Source: Cellvibrionaceae bacterium 1162T.S.0a.05
GTDB lineage: Bacteria > Pseudomonadota > Gammaproteobacteria > Pseudomonadales > Cellvibrionaceae
DNA: 64,000 bases
Assembly (NCBI GenBank): GCA_000964245.1
Contig: LANB01000001.1
Location: 3,537,501 to 3,601,500, forward strand
Direction: 5' to 3'
Each line of letters begins with the position of its first letter. The first letter of the stretch is position 1. A program made the position numbers and the translations under genes. Positions 49,859-58,990 of the stretch are shown here, piece after piece. The notes below the pieces were generated by a model, which worked only from the letters and a program-made list of their open reading frames with translations, ran no database searches and was not told the DNA's origin.

Positions 49859-50326
49859 ATGATTGCGCTGCTGGAATCACTTGAAGCCTGGCACTGGATG
49901 TTGTTGGGTATTTTACTTATCGGCCTTGAAATCCTCGGCACTGGCGGGATATTGTTGGGCGCGGGAGTCGCTGCCTTCGTCACCTGTCTGGTTGCGCTAT
50001 CCAATGTCGAATGGCAAGTTCAAATCGGCGTTTTCATTTTTCTCTCCTTCTTTTTTACACTTATTTATTTTAAAAAAATTCGTAAGCATATCCAGCAAGC
50101 CGCAAGCGAAGCAAAGAAAATTGTTGAACAAAAAGCACAGGAACCCTGGAAGGATATGGTTGGCCGTCGGGGTAAAGTACTTGAAGGCAACAGTGGGCAA
50201 GCGGGTAAAGCCGAAGTCGATGGCAAAACGTACACGATTCAATGTAAACAGGTGCTTGAGATTAACGATGACGTGAGCGTGAAGAGTTACAATGGCAAAA
50301 CGCTCCATGTTTATAAGCTGATCTAG
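49859..50326 (+). CDS. NfeD-like membrane protein
   Basis: 155 residues: two or three hydrophobic segments at the N-terminus (about 12-60), a charged helix (KKIRKHIQQAASEAKKIVEQKAQ) and a C-terminal OB-fold (about 95-153, VGRRGKVLEGNSGQAGKAEVDG in part). This is the short NfeD1b/YbbK form that normally pairs with an SPFH (QmcA-like) protein; no SPFH gene is adjacent. It follows fadD by 14 bases and precedes patatin by 13. Confidence 0.85.
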   Translation: MIALLESLEAWHWMLLGILLIGLEILGTGGILLGAGVAAFVTCLVALSNVEWQVQIGVFIFLSFFFTLIYFKKIRKHIQQAASEAKKIVEQKAQEPWKDMVGRRGKVLEGNSGQAGKAEVDGKTYTIQCKQVLEINDDVSVKSYNGKTLHVYKLI

Positions 50327-50339
50327 GAAACCCTGATTC

Positions 50340-51485
50340 ATGCCAACGAATGCTTTGATTTTATCTGGTGGTGGTGCGCGAGCCAGCTATCAGGCAGGCG
50401 TCTTGCAAGCCATCGCAGATATTTTGCCGCACATGGAGAACCCATTTCCGATCATCTGTGGCACGTCTGCGGGGGCTGTTAATGCAGCATCATTGGCCGC
50501 GCACCCCGCGGGCTTTCATCAAGCTGCGATAGATCTCGCTGCAACCTGGCGCAGCCTGGAAATGGAACAGGTGTTCAAGACGGGTTGGATTTCGTTAATG
50601 GGGGGGCCGGTGAAAGTGGCGCTGTCCTTGTTTAACGACGGTATCGGCCGAAAAAAACCGCTGGGCTTACTCGACAATTCACCTCTACGTGAGTTTTTGT
50701 CCTCGGTGATTCCTTTTCATAATATTCAAAGCAAAATTGATGCGGGCTTACTCGAAGCGTTAAGTGTGACAGCGCTTGGTTATAATTCGGGCGAGTCGGT
50801 GACATTTTTTCAGGGCCAACCGGAATTGCGAGGTTGGCGACGTTACCGTCGCGTGGGCACGCCGGAAGTCATTACAGTCGATCATTTAATGGCAAGTTCG
50901 GCGATTCCAACAATTTTTCCGGCGCAATCATTGAAGCACGAATATTTTGGCGATGGCGCGATGCGGCAAATGGCACCTATCAGTCCGGCACTGCATTTAG
51001 GGGCGGATCGTATTTTTATTATTGGTGTGAGTGGAAACCGCAATCCCGCGCATTGGGGCAAGCGCGGGCGTATTCCGGCAAAACATTCTCCGTCTATTGC
51101 GCAAATTATCGGGCAAATGTTGAACTCCGCGTTTATCGATGCGCTTGAAGGCGACATTGAACATCTTGAGCGAGTGAATACCTTAATCAATTTACTGGGT
51201 GATGAACGGAATGAAGAAACTGCACACCTGCGCCCCGTTGATGCAATGATCATATCGCCATCAAAAGAGCTGGATAAAATTGCCGGCAGAAAAATCCGTA
51301 AATTGCCGCCGCCCATGCGATTTTTTCTCCGACGTACCGGGGCCACTGCAAGAGGCGGCGGTTCGGCAGCAGCAAGCTATTTACTGTTTACCCATGACTA
51401 TTGCAATGAATTAATGGAGTTGGGTTACCAGGATGCAATGTGGGAAAGGGAAGCCATTGAGAAGTTTTTTGAAGGTTCGAGCTAA
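50340..51485 (+). CDS. patatin-like phospholipase
   Basis: Cytoplasmic Ser/Asp dyad lipid hydrolase. The oxyanion loop is SGGGARASYQAGVL (about 9-22), nucleophile elbow ICGTSAG with Ser43, and catalytic Asp in YFGDGAMR (about 203). No signal peptide. Last gene of the fatty-acid group; release of fatty acids from membrane or storage lipid by this enzyme would feed FadD. AGGAAA precedes the ATG. Confidence 0.9.
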   Translation: MPTNALILSGGGARASYQAGVLQAIADILPHMENPFPIICGTSAGAVNAASLAAHPAGFHQAAIDLAATWRSLEMEQVFKTGWISLMGGPVKVALSLFNDGIGRKKPLGLLDNSPLREFLSSVIPFHNIQSKIDAGLLEALSVTALGYNSGESVTFFQGQPELRGWRRYRRVGTPEVITVDHLMASSAIPTIFPAQSLKHEYFGDGAMRQMAPISPALHLGADRIFIIGVSGNRNPAHWGKRGRIPAKHSPSIAQIIGQMLNSAFIDALEGDIEHLERVNTLINLLGDERNEETAHLRPVDAMIISPSKELDKIAGRKIRKLPPPMRFFLRRTGATARGGGSAAASYLLFTHDYCNELMELGYQDAMWEREAIEKFFEGSS

Positions 51486-51954
51486 ACTCTTGACGCATAC
51501 TTTAACCATTCGCTCCGTTAACAATAATTGTCAAAGCACTGACAAAATTCGAAGATAATGCATGAAAACTGATCAGCCTCTGCTGAATGTGTATTAAACA
51601 ATTAATCTTGTTTTGCAGACAATGGTCTGTAGATTTTTCTTGTGATTCGCAGGCTGTCGCCGTTTATTTCCCGGATCTGGCAGTTCATCTCACTTTGTTC
51701 ACACCTGGCGAGATTTTTGAATAACTCGCACTTAAGTTGATGTAGAGCTTGAGCCCCGATCGTCACTGAATGCAGGCTTGAAGTTTACCGAGAGCACACT
51801 GTTTCCTCATGTAAACATTTGTTTTTATTTTTGGCGACAAAAATGCGTAAAGTTGTTCAGTGATTCCTGAAATTGGCATGCCTAATAACGAAAAAACTGA
51901 GTATTGGTTTATTCTAAAGGTGTGTATTTTCTGTGCAGAGTAGGAGGAAGGTAC
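51486..51954. other. non-coding stretch before the response regulator
   Basis: About 470 A/T-rich bases. No ORF with a ribosome site, no tRNA and no strong hairpin. The 3' end carries AGGAGGAAGG, the ribosome site of the next gene. Long enough to hold a regulated promoter or small RNA, but nothing definite can be pointed to. Confidence 0.5.
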
Positions 51955-52683
51955 ATGGTAGATAAAGTGTTTTCCAGCGAACAATTGAACCGTTCGTTAA
52001 AAGTGCTTTTTGTGGATGACGATGTTGATCAGTGCCACATTTATGAAAGGATTTTTGTAGGTCGTTGTGCCGTAGAAGTTGCGAAAAACACCAGTGAAGC
52101 CAGGAAAATACTTGCCGCGAACCCGGGTGAGATTGCGGTGGTTGTCTCTGATATGCGGATGCCGACAGAATCCGGCCTGGATTTTCTCAAATACGTTCGC
52201 GAAAATTATCCTTCTGTCATCAGAATTCTCGCTTCAGCCTATGCAGAAGAAGATACGCGCAGCGCACTTATGGCGATTAATGACTGTGGCGTACACAAGT
52301 ACTTGCAGAAACCCATCGCTATTGAAAGTCTGCGTGCAGAAATAAAAAATGCCATAGAACTCTATCTACACAACACCCTGGATACACACAGCGCTCAAAA
52401 TGTCTCATCACTTTTTGAGGAATTTAAGGACAGTTGTGATCGATGGACTTTACACAATGTCGATTTGAGTCAGGAATTGCGTGCCCTTGATTATGGTCTG
52501 TGTGGCATTATTTCAGTTTATCGCACTCGCTCGTTGAACAGTTTGTCGCGTGAAGGCGCAGATGAACTGATGCATTTAATGGATGACTACGTGGACAACA
52601 TCATGTGTTCAAGCATGTTGTTCAGCCAGGCGGACACCAAAGGTCAATATGTATTGAATCGCGGCAGTAACTACAAGCACTAG
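51955..52683 (+). CDS. response regulator with unrecognised C-terminal domain
   Basis: Receiver domain at residues 15-130: acidic pair Asp21/Asp22 (FVDDDVD), phospho-acceptor Asp66 (VVSDMRMPTESG), Lys119 (YLQKPI). The receiver is of the RpfG/AtoC-like type. The C-terminal 110 residues (SLFEEFKDSCDRW to the end) are mostly helical with five Cys and match no output domain that I recognise. The frame opens at 51904; the ATG at 51955 was chosen for the strong AGGAGGAAGG upstream. No kinase gene is adjacent. Confidence 0.85.
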   Translation: MVDKVFSSEQLNRSLKVLFVDDDVDQCHIYERIFVGRCAVEVAKNTSEARKILAANPGEIAVVVSDMRMPTESGLDFLKYVRENYPSVIRILASAYAEEDTRSALMAINDCGVHKYLQKPIAIESLRAEIKNAIELYLHNTLDTHSAQNVSSLFEEFKDSCDRWTLHNVDLSQELRALDYGLCGIISVYRTRSLNSLSREGADELMHLMDDYVDNIMCSSMLFSQADTKGQYVLNRGSNYKH

Positions 52684-52722
52684 TTATTTTAAGGCGCTGA
52701 CCGCCGCGTTGTCGCTGTCTTT

Positions 52723-53622
52723 TTATTGGGGGAAGCGCACACCAGCGATGGGCATCTGAACGCGATAAAGATTATTTGCCGTGGTGATATACAAATCTTT
52801 TCCAACAAATTCGACATTGGAGGGCGCTGCGGGGAGTTTAACCTGCGTCACCTTTTTTCCAGCCTTGCTGTAAATTGCCAGGCCGTGTCGATACGTAATA
52901 TAAACATTTCCTGCTTCATCAAGTGCCAGACCATCTGCGTTTGAATCCTGATTGGGATTGTCAGTCTCCAGCTGCGCAAAGGTATTCAGTTCCTTGATCT
53001 TGCCCGGCGCAACAACCTCGAATTGTCTGACTTGAAAAGAGCCAGAGTCGACGACATACAGGGTTTTTTCATCTTTTGACAAGGTGAGGCCATTCGGTTT
53101 TTCAAAGTCATCTGCCAACAGGTCGAGTTTTCCTTGCGCATTGAGATAATACAAACCACGAATTTTTTGAGGGCGGTTTTCAGACCAGCTCGGGTCAGTA
53201 AAATACAGGCCATTGTGTTTATCCAGAATTAAATCATTCGGGCGGTTAAAGCGTGTGCCTTGAAAAGTCGCAACAACTGTATCCGCTTCCCTGGATGTGA
53301 TATTCAGCCGGCTTATTTTCCCCGGCGTTTGTTGGCACATCAATAAATGCCCCTGGCGATCAAACATCAAGCCATTGGCTTCTTCACTATCCGTTAAAAA
53401 TTTTGCAAAGGTCCGGGTCTTGAGATTAAAAATGTGGATGTTGTTATTGGGGATATCACTAAAGTAAAGTTTGTCTTTACCATCCCATGCGGGCCCTTCG
53501 AGAAAGCCGAATTCATCTGCACTGAGTTTTTCGACTTGCAGGTTAAGCCACTCATTGGCATTGGCCACGTTCAGAAAAACCAGCAGGAATACGTTGAGGA
53601 AGATACACACCGAGCGATTCAT
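52723..53622 (-). CDS. exported SMP-30/gluconolactonase-like protein
   Basis: Signal peptide (MNRSVCIFLNVFLLVFLNVANA) then a six-bladed propeller of the SMP-30 family. The metal ligands are in FLEGPAWDGKDKLYFSDIPN, RFNRPNDLILDKHNGLYFTDPSW and SNADGLALDEAGNVYITY (each in part). It probably hydrolyses a sugar lactone in the periplasm. It lies 131 bases after uxuA on the same strand, consistent with a shared role in uronate or aldonate use. Confidence 0.85.
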   Translation of the reverse strand: MNRSVCIFLNVFLLVFLNVANANEWLNLQVEKLSADEFGFLEGPAWDGKDKLYFSDIPNNNIHIFNLKTRTFAKFLTDSEEANGLMFDRQGHLLMCQQTPGKISRLNITSREADTVVATFQGTRFNRPNDLILDKHNGLYFTDPSWSENRPQKIRGLYYLNAQGKLDLLADDFEKPNGLTLSKDEKTLYVVDSGSFQVRQFEVVAPGKIKELNTFAQLETDNPNQDSNADGLALDEAGNVYITYRHGLAIYSKAGKKVTQVKLPAAPSNVEFVGKDLYITTANNLYRVQMPIAGVRFPQ

Positions 53623-53753
53623 AACGCTTCCTTTGAGTTATTATTGGAAGTCAAAATAATAGCCTGGCTTAAGTGATAACAAGGCAAGCTGATCTCAACC
53701 AGAAACCGGCCTGCCTTTAGCAATTCTATTACTGCGGGCCGTGAATCCTAACA

Positions 53754-54944
53754 TTAATTCGCGTCCTGAAAGCCCCGGGCAATTCCCAGTTCCAAACCAC
53801 GAATCTCGGCGAGGCCTTTGACACGGCCAATGCCGGAGTAACCTGGGTTGGTGGTTTTTTTCAGGTCATCCATCATCTGATGTCCGTGATCGGGGCGCAT
53901 GGGAATCGATACCTTACGTTCCCTGGAAATTTCATGAATGGCTTTAACGAGGTCATACATATCCGTATCACCATCAAGATGGGCCGCTTCCATAAAGTTA
54001 CCACTTTTGTCCCGTTTGACATTGCGAAGGTGAACAAAGTTAACGCGGTCTTTAAAGCGCCGCATCATATAAGGCAGGTCGTTATCAGCATTTACGCCGT
54101 AAGAGCCCGCACAAAAGCACAGTCCGTTGGATGGATTCGGCACGCAACTCACGAGCTTTTCAACATCATCCTTGTTGCGAATAATGCGCGGCAAACCAAA
54201 AATCGAATAGGGCGGGTCATCAGGGTGAATTGCCATCTTAATGCCAACTTCATCGGCAACGCTGCAAACATCCTGTAAAAACAGGTGTAAATGCTCGCGT
54301 AATTTCTCTTCGTCAATATTTTTGTAGGTATCCAAAGCGGCCTGAAAATTTTCCAGGCTGAAACTTTCTTCGCTACCAGGCAGGCCAGCAATGATGGTGC
54401 GTTCCAATTCGGTTTTTTGTTCAGGACTCATTTTTTCTAAAGCAAGGTTCGCCGCGGCAACTTCCTCGGGACGGTAATCTTTTTCTGCTCCGGGACGTTT
54501 GAGCAACAACACATCGAAAACAACCAGGGCAGTTTTTTCAAAATTGAGCGCCTTTGAGCCATCTTCCAGTTCGAAGCCCAAATTGGTTCGGGTCCAATCG
54601 AGAACAGGCATAAAATTATAGGTGACGGTGTCGATACCGCAGGCAGCGAGATTGCGTAAGCTCTGTTTGTAATTCTCGATATGTTGCTGAAAATTCCCAC
54701 TGCGGGTTTTGATTTCTTCATGTACCGGCACACTCTCAACCACCTTCCATTCGAGCCCGGCTTTATTGATTAACAGCTTGCGAGCCTCGATTTCCCCAAG
54801 CGGCCAGATTTCACCATTGGGAATGTGATGTAAGGCGGTAACTACGCCGCGACACCCTGCCTGACGAATATCACTGAGGCTCACGGGGTCTGATGGGCCA
54901 AACCAACGCATGGTTTGAGTCATAAGGTAGGGAATTTGGGACAT
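53754..54944 (-). CDS. uxuA: mannonate dehydratase UxuA
   Basis: Converts D-mannonate to 2-keto-3-deoxygluconate in D-glucuronate catabolism; needs Fe2+ or Mn2+. It is nearly colinear with E. coli Uxu[89 protein letters not shown]. The frame is open to 55091, but ATG 54944 has TTTAGGTG upstream and yields 396 residues, the family length. It starts seven bases after the Nramp-like gene. No uxuB or uxaC is present here. Confidence 0.95.
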   Translation of the reverse strand: MSQIPYLMTQTMRWFGPSDPVSLSDIRQAGCRGVVTALHHIPNGEIWPLGEIEARKLLINKAGLEWKVVESVPVHEEIKTRSGNFQQHIENYKQSLRNLAACGIDTVTYNFMPVLDWTRTNLGFELEDGSKALNFEKTALVVFDVLLLKRPGAEKDYRPEEVAAANLALEKMSPEQKTELERTIIAGLPGSEESFSLENFQAALDTYKNIDEEKLREHLHLFLQDVCSVADEVGIKMAIHPDDPPYSIFGLPRIIRNKDDVEKLVSCVPNPSNGLCFCAGSYGVNADNDLPYMMRRFKDRVNFVHLRNVKRDKSGNFMEAAHLDGDTDMYDLVKAIHEISRERKVSIPMRPDHGHQMMDDLKKTTNPGYSGIGRVKGLAEIRGLELGIARGFQDAN

Positions 54945-54951
54945 AACACAC

Positions 54952-56277
54952 CTAAAGCTTACTGCTAATTTGCCAGGCGCCGATAATAGCAAAAGAGAGA
55001 AAGGAAAGTATCGCAAATACGCTCCATGTTCGGCCAGGCCGTAAACCGGGATGAATGCGCTTGTAACGAAAATAGAGCGCGGCAAAGGCAAGGAAGGGTA
55101 GCATCAAGGCTTGTGCAAACCCGCCAAGCAACACAAGCGTGACAGGCTGGCCGGTATAGAGGTAAACCACACATAGAAAGCCGGCTATGCCGACGCAGGC
55201 GTATTTGATCAAGGTTTGGCGTTGTGGCTCTGAAGCAGGTTTTACCAGGCCATAGAGCTTACCCGCGTCGATTAACAGGCGTGCATTCGCTCCCGTCGCC
55301 ACAAACATGGTAGAGAACAAAACCATAAAAGCGCCCAGTAGAAAAATCCAGAATCCGATCTGACCAAAAGTTTCGGTATACATCCGCGAGAGCTGGCTAA
55401 CGAGGTTGCCATTTTCAACTTCGGCACCGCTGCCGTGAAGAACCGAGGCGCCGAGTAAGTAAAAAGCAACGGTTGAGACGGTGTAGATCAGCATACTGAT
55501 CCAGGCATCCATATTCATAACGCGCACCCAGGCGCGTGCTCGGGTGAGCCACTCCTCGGAATCGTCCCTGGGGCCGACAAAGCGCGCATAGCCCTTTTCA
55601 ATGCACCAGATGGGGTAATAGATCAATTCCGACGCGCCAACCCCGGTTAAACCGAAAACAGCGAATGCGATGGCGGTATCCGCTGGCAATTGGAAGCTCA
55701 GCCCGACGCCAAGATCGTCAGCAGAGATGGCCCAAACGGTTGTTTGTAGCGCCAGCAGCGCCGCGAGCGTGGTGAAGGTAAAAAAAGCCACCATAAACAG
55801 GGACAGACGCTCAATTAGCTTGTAGCGGCCGATGTAGAGCAATACGGCGATTACTGCCGCGCACAATATGACCCAGAGGCTGTGCGTCCAGGCCTCTGCG
55901 GAGCGTTGAAAGAGAAGATCAAAGATTTGACTGACCGAACCCAGCATGCCGGAAAGCTGAAAGAGGGTGCCGATATACATCAGTGTCCACAGGAGCACAC
56001 ACCAGCTTACAATCATGCGCGGACCGGGAAGGCTATCAAGCGCGTCCAAACTGCTCTTGCCTTCGGAAATCGCATAGCGCCCGAGCTCCACCTGGATAAA
56101 CACTTTGATAAAGCAGCTAAACAGGATAAACCACAGGAGGATAAAACCGACTCTGGCGCCAAGTACGGTGGTTGCGATCAGTTCTCCGCCGCCAACGATA
56201 CTGGCACTGATGATTAAACCTGGCCCGATATTCCTGAGTGTGGGGAGAAAGCCGCGTGGGGCGTCCCGTGTTGCCAT
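54952..56277 (-). CDS. Nramp-fold transporter lacking the canonical metal-binding motifs
   Basis: About 11 hydrophobic helices in 441 residues and the Nramp opening [20 protein letters not shown]. Canonical metal Nramps have DPGN in helix 1; here the aligned residues are VGGGE (28-32). Helix 6 has ASELIYYP (215-222) where MPH is expected. The Asp, Asn, Met and His ligands are therefore not recognisable. It belongs to the Nramp superfamily but probably carries something other than Mn2+/Fe2+, or binds the metal differently. First gene of the operon with uxuA. Confidence 0.8.
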   Translation of the reverse strand: MATRDAPRGFLPTLRNIGPGLIISASIVGGGELIATTVLGARVGFILLWFILFSCFIKVFIQVELGRYAISEGKSSLDALDSLPGPRMIVSWCVLLWTLMYIGTLFQLSGMLGSVSQIFDLLFQRSAEAWTHSLWVILCAAVIAVLLYIGRYKLIERLSLFMVAFFTFTTLAALLALQTTVWAISADDLGVGLSFQLPADTAIAFAVFGLTGVGASELIYYPIWCIEKGYARFVGPRDDSEEWLTRARAWVRVMNMDAWISMLIYTVSTVAFYLLGASVLHGSGAEVENGNLVSQLSRMYTETFGQIGFWIFLLGAFMVLFSTMFVATGANARLLIDAGKLYGLVKPASEPQRQTLIKYACVGIAGFLCVVYLYTGQPVTLVLLGGFAQALMLPFLAFAALYFRYKRIHPGLRPGRTWSVFAILSFLSFAIIGAWQISSKL

Positions 56278-56303
56278 ACTGTACTCGTTATTCTTTTTGC
56301 GTC

Positions 56304-56341
56304 AGTGTATCGCATGCGCATACAGATTGTAATCGGTTACA
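56304..56341 (-). promoter_or_regulatory. promoter with overlapping LacI-type operator for the Nramp-like/uxuA operon
   Basis: The near-perfect palindrome TGTAATCGGTTACA (56328-56341) is of the type bound by LacI-family sugar regulators. On the minus strand its right half overlaps a -35 TTACAA (56327-56332), followed after exactly 17 bases by a -10 TACACT (56304-56309), about 27 bases before the start codon. A bound repressor would block RNA polymerase. No LacI-family gene is in the window. Confidence 0.65.
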
Positions 56342-56397
56342 GTTGAGGCGAAGGAAGAAGGGGAGTAGCCCCCGCTCAGGGTTCTACCGGCTTGAGA

Positions 56398-57714
56398 TCA
56401 ATCAGTTTCCGGTGTTTTTGCGATGACACAATTCCTGCCGCTGCCTTTGGCTTCATACAGGGCCTCGTCAGCAGCCTTGAACACGGCATCCAGGTCGGGG
56501 GTTGTCAGTGTGGACACACCAAAACTAGCGGTGACTTGAATGTTTGCGTGCAGTTTTTCGTCCTGAAGTTTGGAGCGCAATAACTCGGCGACAACTTTGG
56601 CCTGATTCAAATCGGTTTTTGCACAGACTAGAATAAATTCTTCACCACCCCAACGCGCAAGGCAATCACTGTGGCGAATATTGCTGCGTAAAATATCTGC
56701 TGCACCCACCAGAATTTTATCACCGACATCGTGTCCGTGAGTGTCATTGATTTTTTTGAAATTATCGAGATCGATAAGAATAATTGAAAACGATTGGCGT
56801 TTTTCTTTCCAGCACTGTAAACCTTCATACAGTTCATCACGAATACCAATACGGTTTAAACAGCCCGTGAGTTGATCTGTTTTCGCGAGGTCTTCAAAGT
56901 GTTTGTTTTGCAAGTTTAGAAACTTGTTAATAGAAACCAGTTCCTGTTCATATCGCTGATGTTTATTGACTTCAATTTTTAAGCGAATAATGCGATAGAG
57001 TAAAACAATAAAAATACTGACAGACCAAAACAACACCATGCCCCGGTAGAGCGTTTCATCACTGATCAGGTCACCTTGCCATTCTATTTTGTCGAGACGG
57101 ATATCGTGTGTTCCAAAACGCTCCTGAGACCCGGTTTGCACCTCTATAAACACAATGTCGTTGAATTCAGCATGTGAGTCTTCGAGTTTGATGTTGTTAG
57201 TCGTTAACCACCAGTCGGCGACACCGAAATCGCTCAAATGGATGGTAATGCCCTTGTTAAGGTCTTCGATGGGGAACTCGACCATGTTGTATTTTGTGGA
57301 ACTGTCATTGCCTTGCACGTAGTAGCGGGGATGCCGGTTACGCAGATATAAACGAATATGTTTCCCCGGCCCCTCATAAGAGCCCCAGACGCGCATGGTT
57401 TTAAAATCACGCAAATCAATGCCACTCCAGGTATCGCTGAGAGTGGTAAATACCATACTGCAATAGGGGTTGATGTATTTCTGGCCCATTTCACAACGCA
57501 TTTGGCGTGAGGCCTCATCTGCCCAACTCGCTTTGGAATCGCCGCCCGTGAATGAATCATCGCCAATATAGACTGGATAATTTTTGACCTCCAGTTCCAG
57601 GGTTTTGCTGGCAAAATCCTTGGGCGCAATGATGATAAGCAAGGAGATGCAGGCCAATAGCCCAAGGGTGGCTTCAATAGGGGTGATGGAACGGGACATC
57701 AAAGGGGGTTTCAC
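56398..57714 (-). CDS. membrane diguanylate cyclase with periplasmic sensor domain
   Basis: N-terminal membrane helix (about 14-31), a periplasmic domain of about 190 residues, second helix (about 227-247), a coiled coil, then GGDEF. The active site is WGGEEFILV (GGEEF 356-360). An inhibitory RxxD site (RHSD 347-350) sits five residues before it, so product feedback is likely. The periplasmic part (DDSFTGGDSKASW, DLRDFKTMRVWGSYEG, HIRLYLRN, IHLSDF) resembles a CIA30/CBM-like beta-sandwich and may bind carbohydrate (inference). GTG start directly after the M42 peptidase stop. Confidence 0.9.
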   Translation of the reverse strand: MKPPLMSRSITPIEATLGLLACISLLIIIAPKDFASKTLELEVKNYPVYIGDDSFTGGDSKASWADEASRQMRCEMGQKYINPYCSMVFTTLSDTWSGIDLRDFKTMRVWGSYEGPGKHIRLYLRNRHPRYYVQGNDSSTKYNMVEFPIEDLNKGITIHLSDFGVADWWLTTNNIKLEDSHAEFNDIVFIEVQTGSQERFGTHDIRLDKIEWQGDLISDETLYRGMVLFWSVSIFIVLLYRIIRLKIEVNKHQRYEQELVSINKFLNLQNKHFEDLAKTDQLTGCLNRIGIRDELYEGLQCWKEKRQSFSIILIDLDNFKKINDTHGHDVGDKILVGAADILRSNIRHSDCLARWGGEEFILVCAKTDLNQAKVVAELLRSKLQDEKLHANIQVTASFGVSTLTTPDLDAVFKAADEALYEAKGSGRNCVIAKTPETD

Positions 57715-57715
57715 G

Positions 57716-58852
57716 CTATTTCTTTTCCTGACTGCTGGATATACAGGAAAGTCTAGTTGATAAATCCGGACTTGCTTCTCGATCCTGGTCGAGAGATATG
57801 GCCTCCAAAACCTTTATAAATGCGGCAACGGAGCTATGGGCAGCGGTTTCGCTCATGGTGTGGTAGTCGCTGGTTGGAATTTGCAACGTGGTGCCTACCA
57901 CCAGGCCTTTTGACGCCGCAATGATCCTGCCCATTTCCGTTGAGCCCAATGATAGCGGCGCTTCGCCATTCTCCTTGCGAGCGGCATTCAATGCCTCGAC
58001 ATAGCTGTCCTTGTATTGGGTACGGTACCCCAGGTTTTCACAGATGGATTCGAGCTTTTGCGTCAGCTCAGGGTTGAAAGGCGCGTTGGCGTCGCGGTTG
58101 CGTAACACCAGATCCTGCTCTTTGGCAGCCGCAAAATCGGGATAAGGGCTGGTGTCGACCACGATGAGTTGATTGGTTTTACCGCCAAAGCGCCGGAACC
58201 ACTCTAAAAGGTAACGCCAACTCTTGCCCGCCTCCTCCTGGGCAGTAAAAAAAGCCGTGCCCTGAAATCCGCGTTCAAACAGGTAGACCAGGGCGCTAGC
58301 CGTGAGCACGTTGTCGAGTTGGCCACTGAGGGCGCCGTTTTCATTTTTCAGTTTGTCCAGAAAGGCAACGGGCGTACCTGCGACCAGATGCTCGAGCCCT
58401 TCCAGATCGAAAATCAAATTATTGCGGTAGGGGCAGATACGGGTACCCGTGATTTTCCCCTGACCGCGATAGGCGCCAGACCAGGGTTCATAGGCAAATA
58501 CCGCTTCTTCCTGAAAACGATCGACGATCTTCATCATCAGCTGTTCACTGACCGAATTCCCCAACAAGTCAGAGCGTGCGCCAGCGACAAAAGCAGCGTA
58601 CTGAAATTCATTTGGGCCCGTACATATGAGCCCGTGACGATCGATATGAGCTGAAAAGTAGAGGCTGTCAGGTTGTTTGCCTTGCGCTACCAACAGGCCT
58701 TCATACCAGGTGACATGCGCCCCCCGTTCCTCAAGCTCGCGTTGCAGACTGCGAAAAAAGGAATGCTCTGCGCCGACAACACTCGGTGAGCGAATAAGAG
58801 CACTTAAGAGCGAGAGAAAACTATCGGGTAGGGCCATGAATTTGTGTGCCAT
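57716..58852 (-). CDS. M42-family metallopeptidase (PepA-like aminopeptidase/endoglucanase M family)
   Basis: Di-metal aminopeptidase of 378 residues. Metal ligands are placed as in M42: His69 and Asp71 in SAHIDRHG, Asp in GQLDNVLTA, catalytic Glu pair in FTAQEEAGKS, Asp in IVVDTSPYPDF, His in TSDYHTMSE. Some M42 members were once named endoglucanase M, but peptidase activity is more likely. The start is uncertain (ATG at 58852 or 58837; no clear ribosome site). The stop is one base from the diguanylate cyclase start, so the two are co-transcribed. Confidence 0.85.
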   Translation of the reverse strand: MAHKFMALPDSFLSLLSALIRSPSVVGAEHSFFRSLQRELEERGAHVTWYEGLLVAQGKQPDSLYFSAHIDRHGLICTGPNEFQYAAFVAGARSDLLGNSVSEQLMMKIVDRFQEEAVFAYEPWSGAYRGQGKITGTRICPYRNNLIFDLEGLEHLVAGTPVAFLDKLKNENGALSGQLDNVLTASALVYLFERGFQGTAFFTAQEEAGKSWRYLLEWFRRFGGKTNQLIVVDTSPYPDFAAAKEQDLVLRNRDANAPFNPELTQKLESICENLGYRTQYKDSYVEALNAARKENGEAPLSLGSTEMGRIIAASKGLVVGTTLQIPTSDYHTMSETAAHSSVAAFIKVLEAISLDQDREASPDLSTRLSCISSSQEKK

Positions 58853-58990
58853 TTGCGGTTAACAGAGGCGCTGATTTTGCGTGAAAAATTACGGCTGTCA
58901 ATTAAAAAAATGGGAGCTGGCAACACTTTTGCTAATACAAGGTACATAACAAAGAGAATTGAAAAACGCGTGACAAAAAGGAATGAAACA

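Noticed and set aside
54945-55091. 49-codon N-terminal extension of UxuA
   Set aside because: It overlaps the end of the Nramp-like gene, is absent from the UxuA family, and the ATG at 54944 has a better ribosome site.
58844-58990. 49-codon extension of the poly-Ser lipoprotein
   Set aside because: It would bury the lipoprotein signal peptide inside the protein; the ATG at 58991 has AAGGA upstream.
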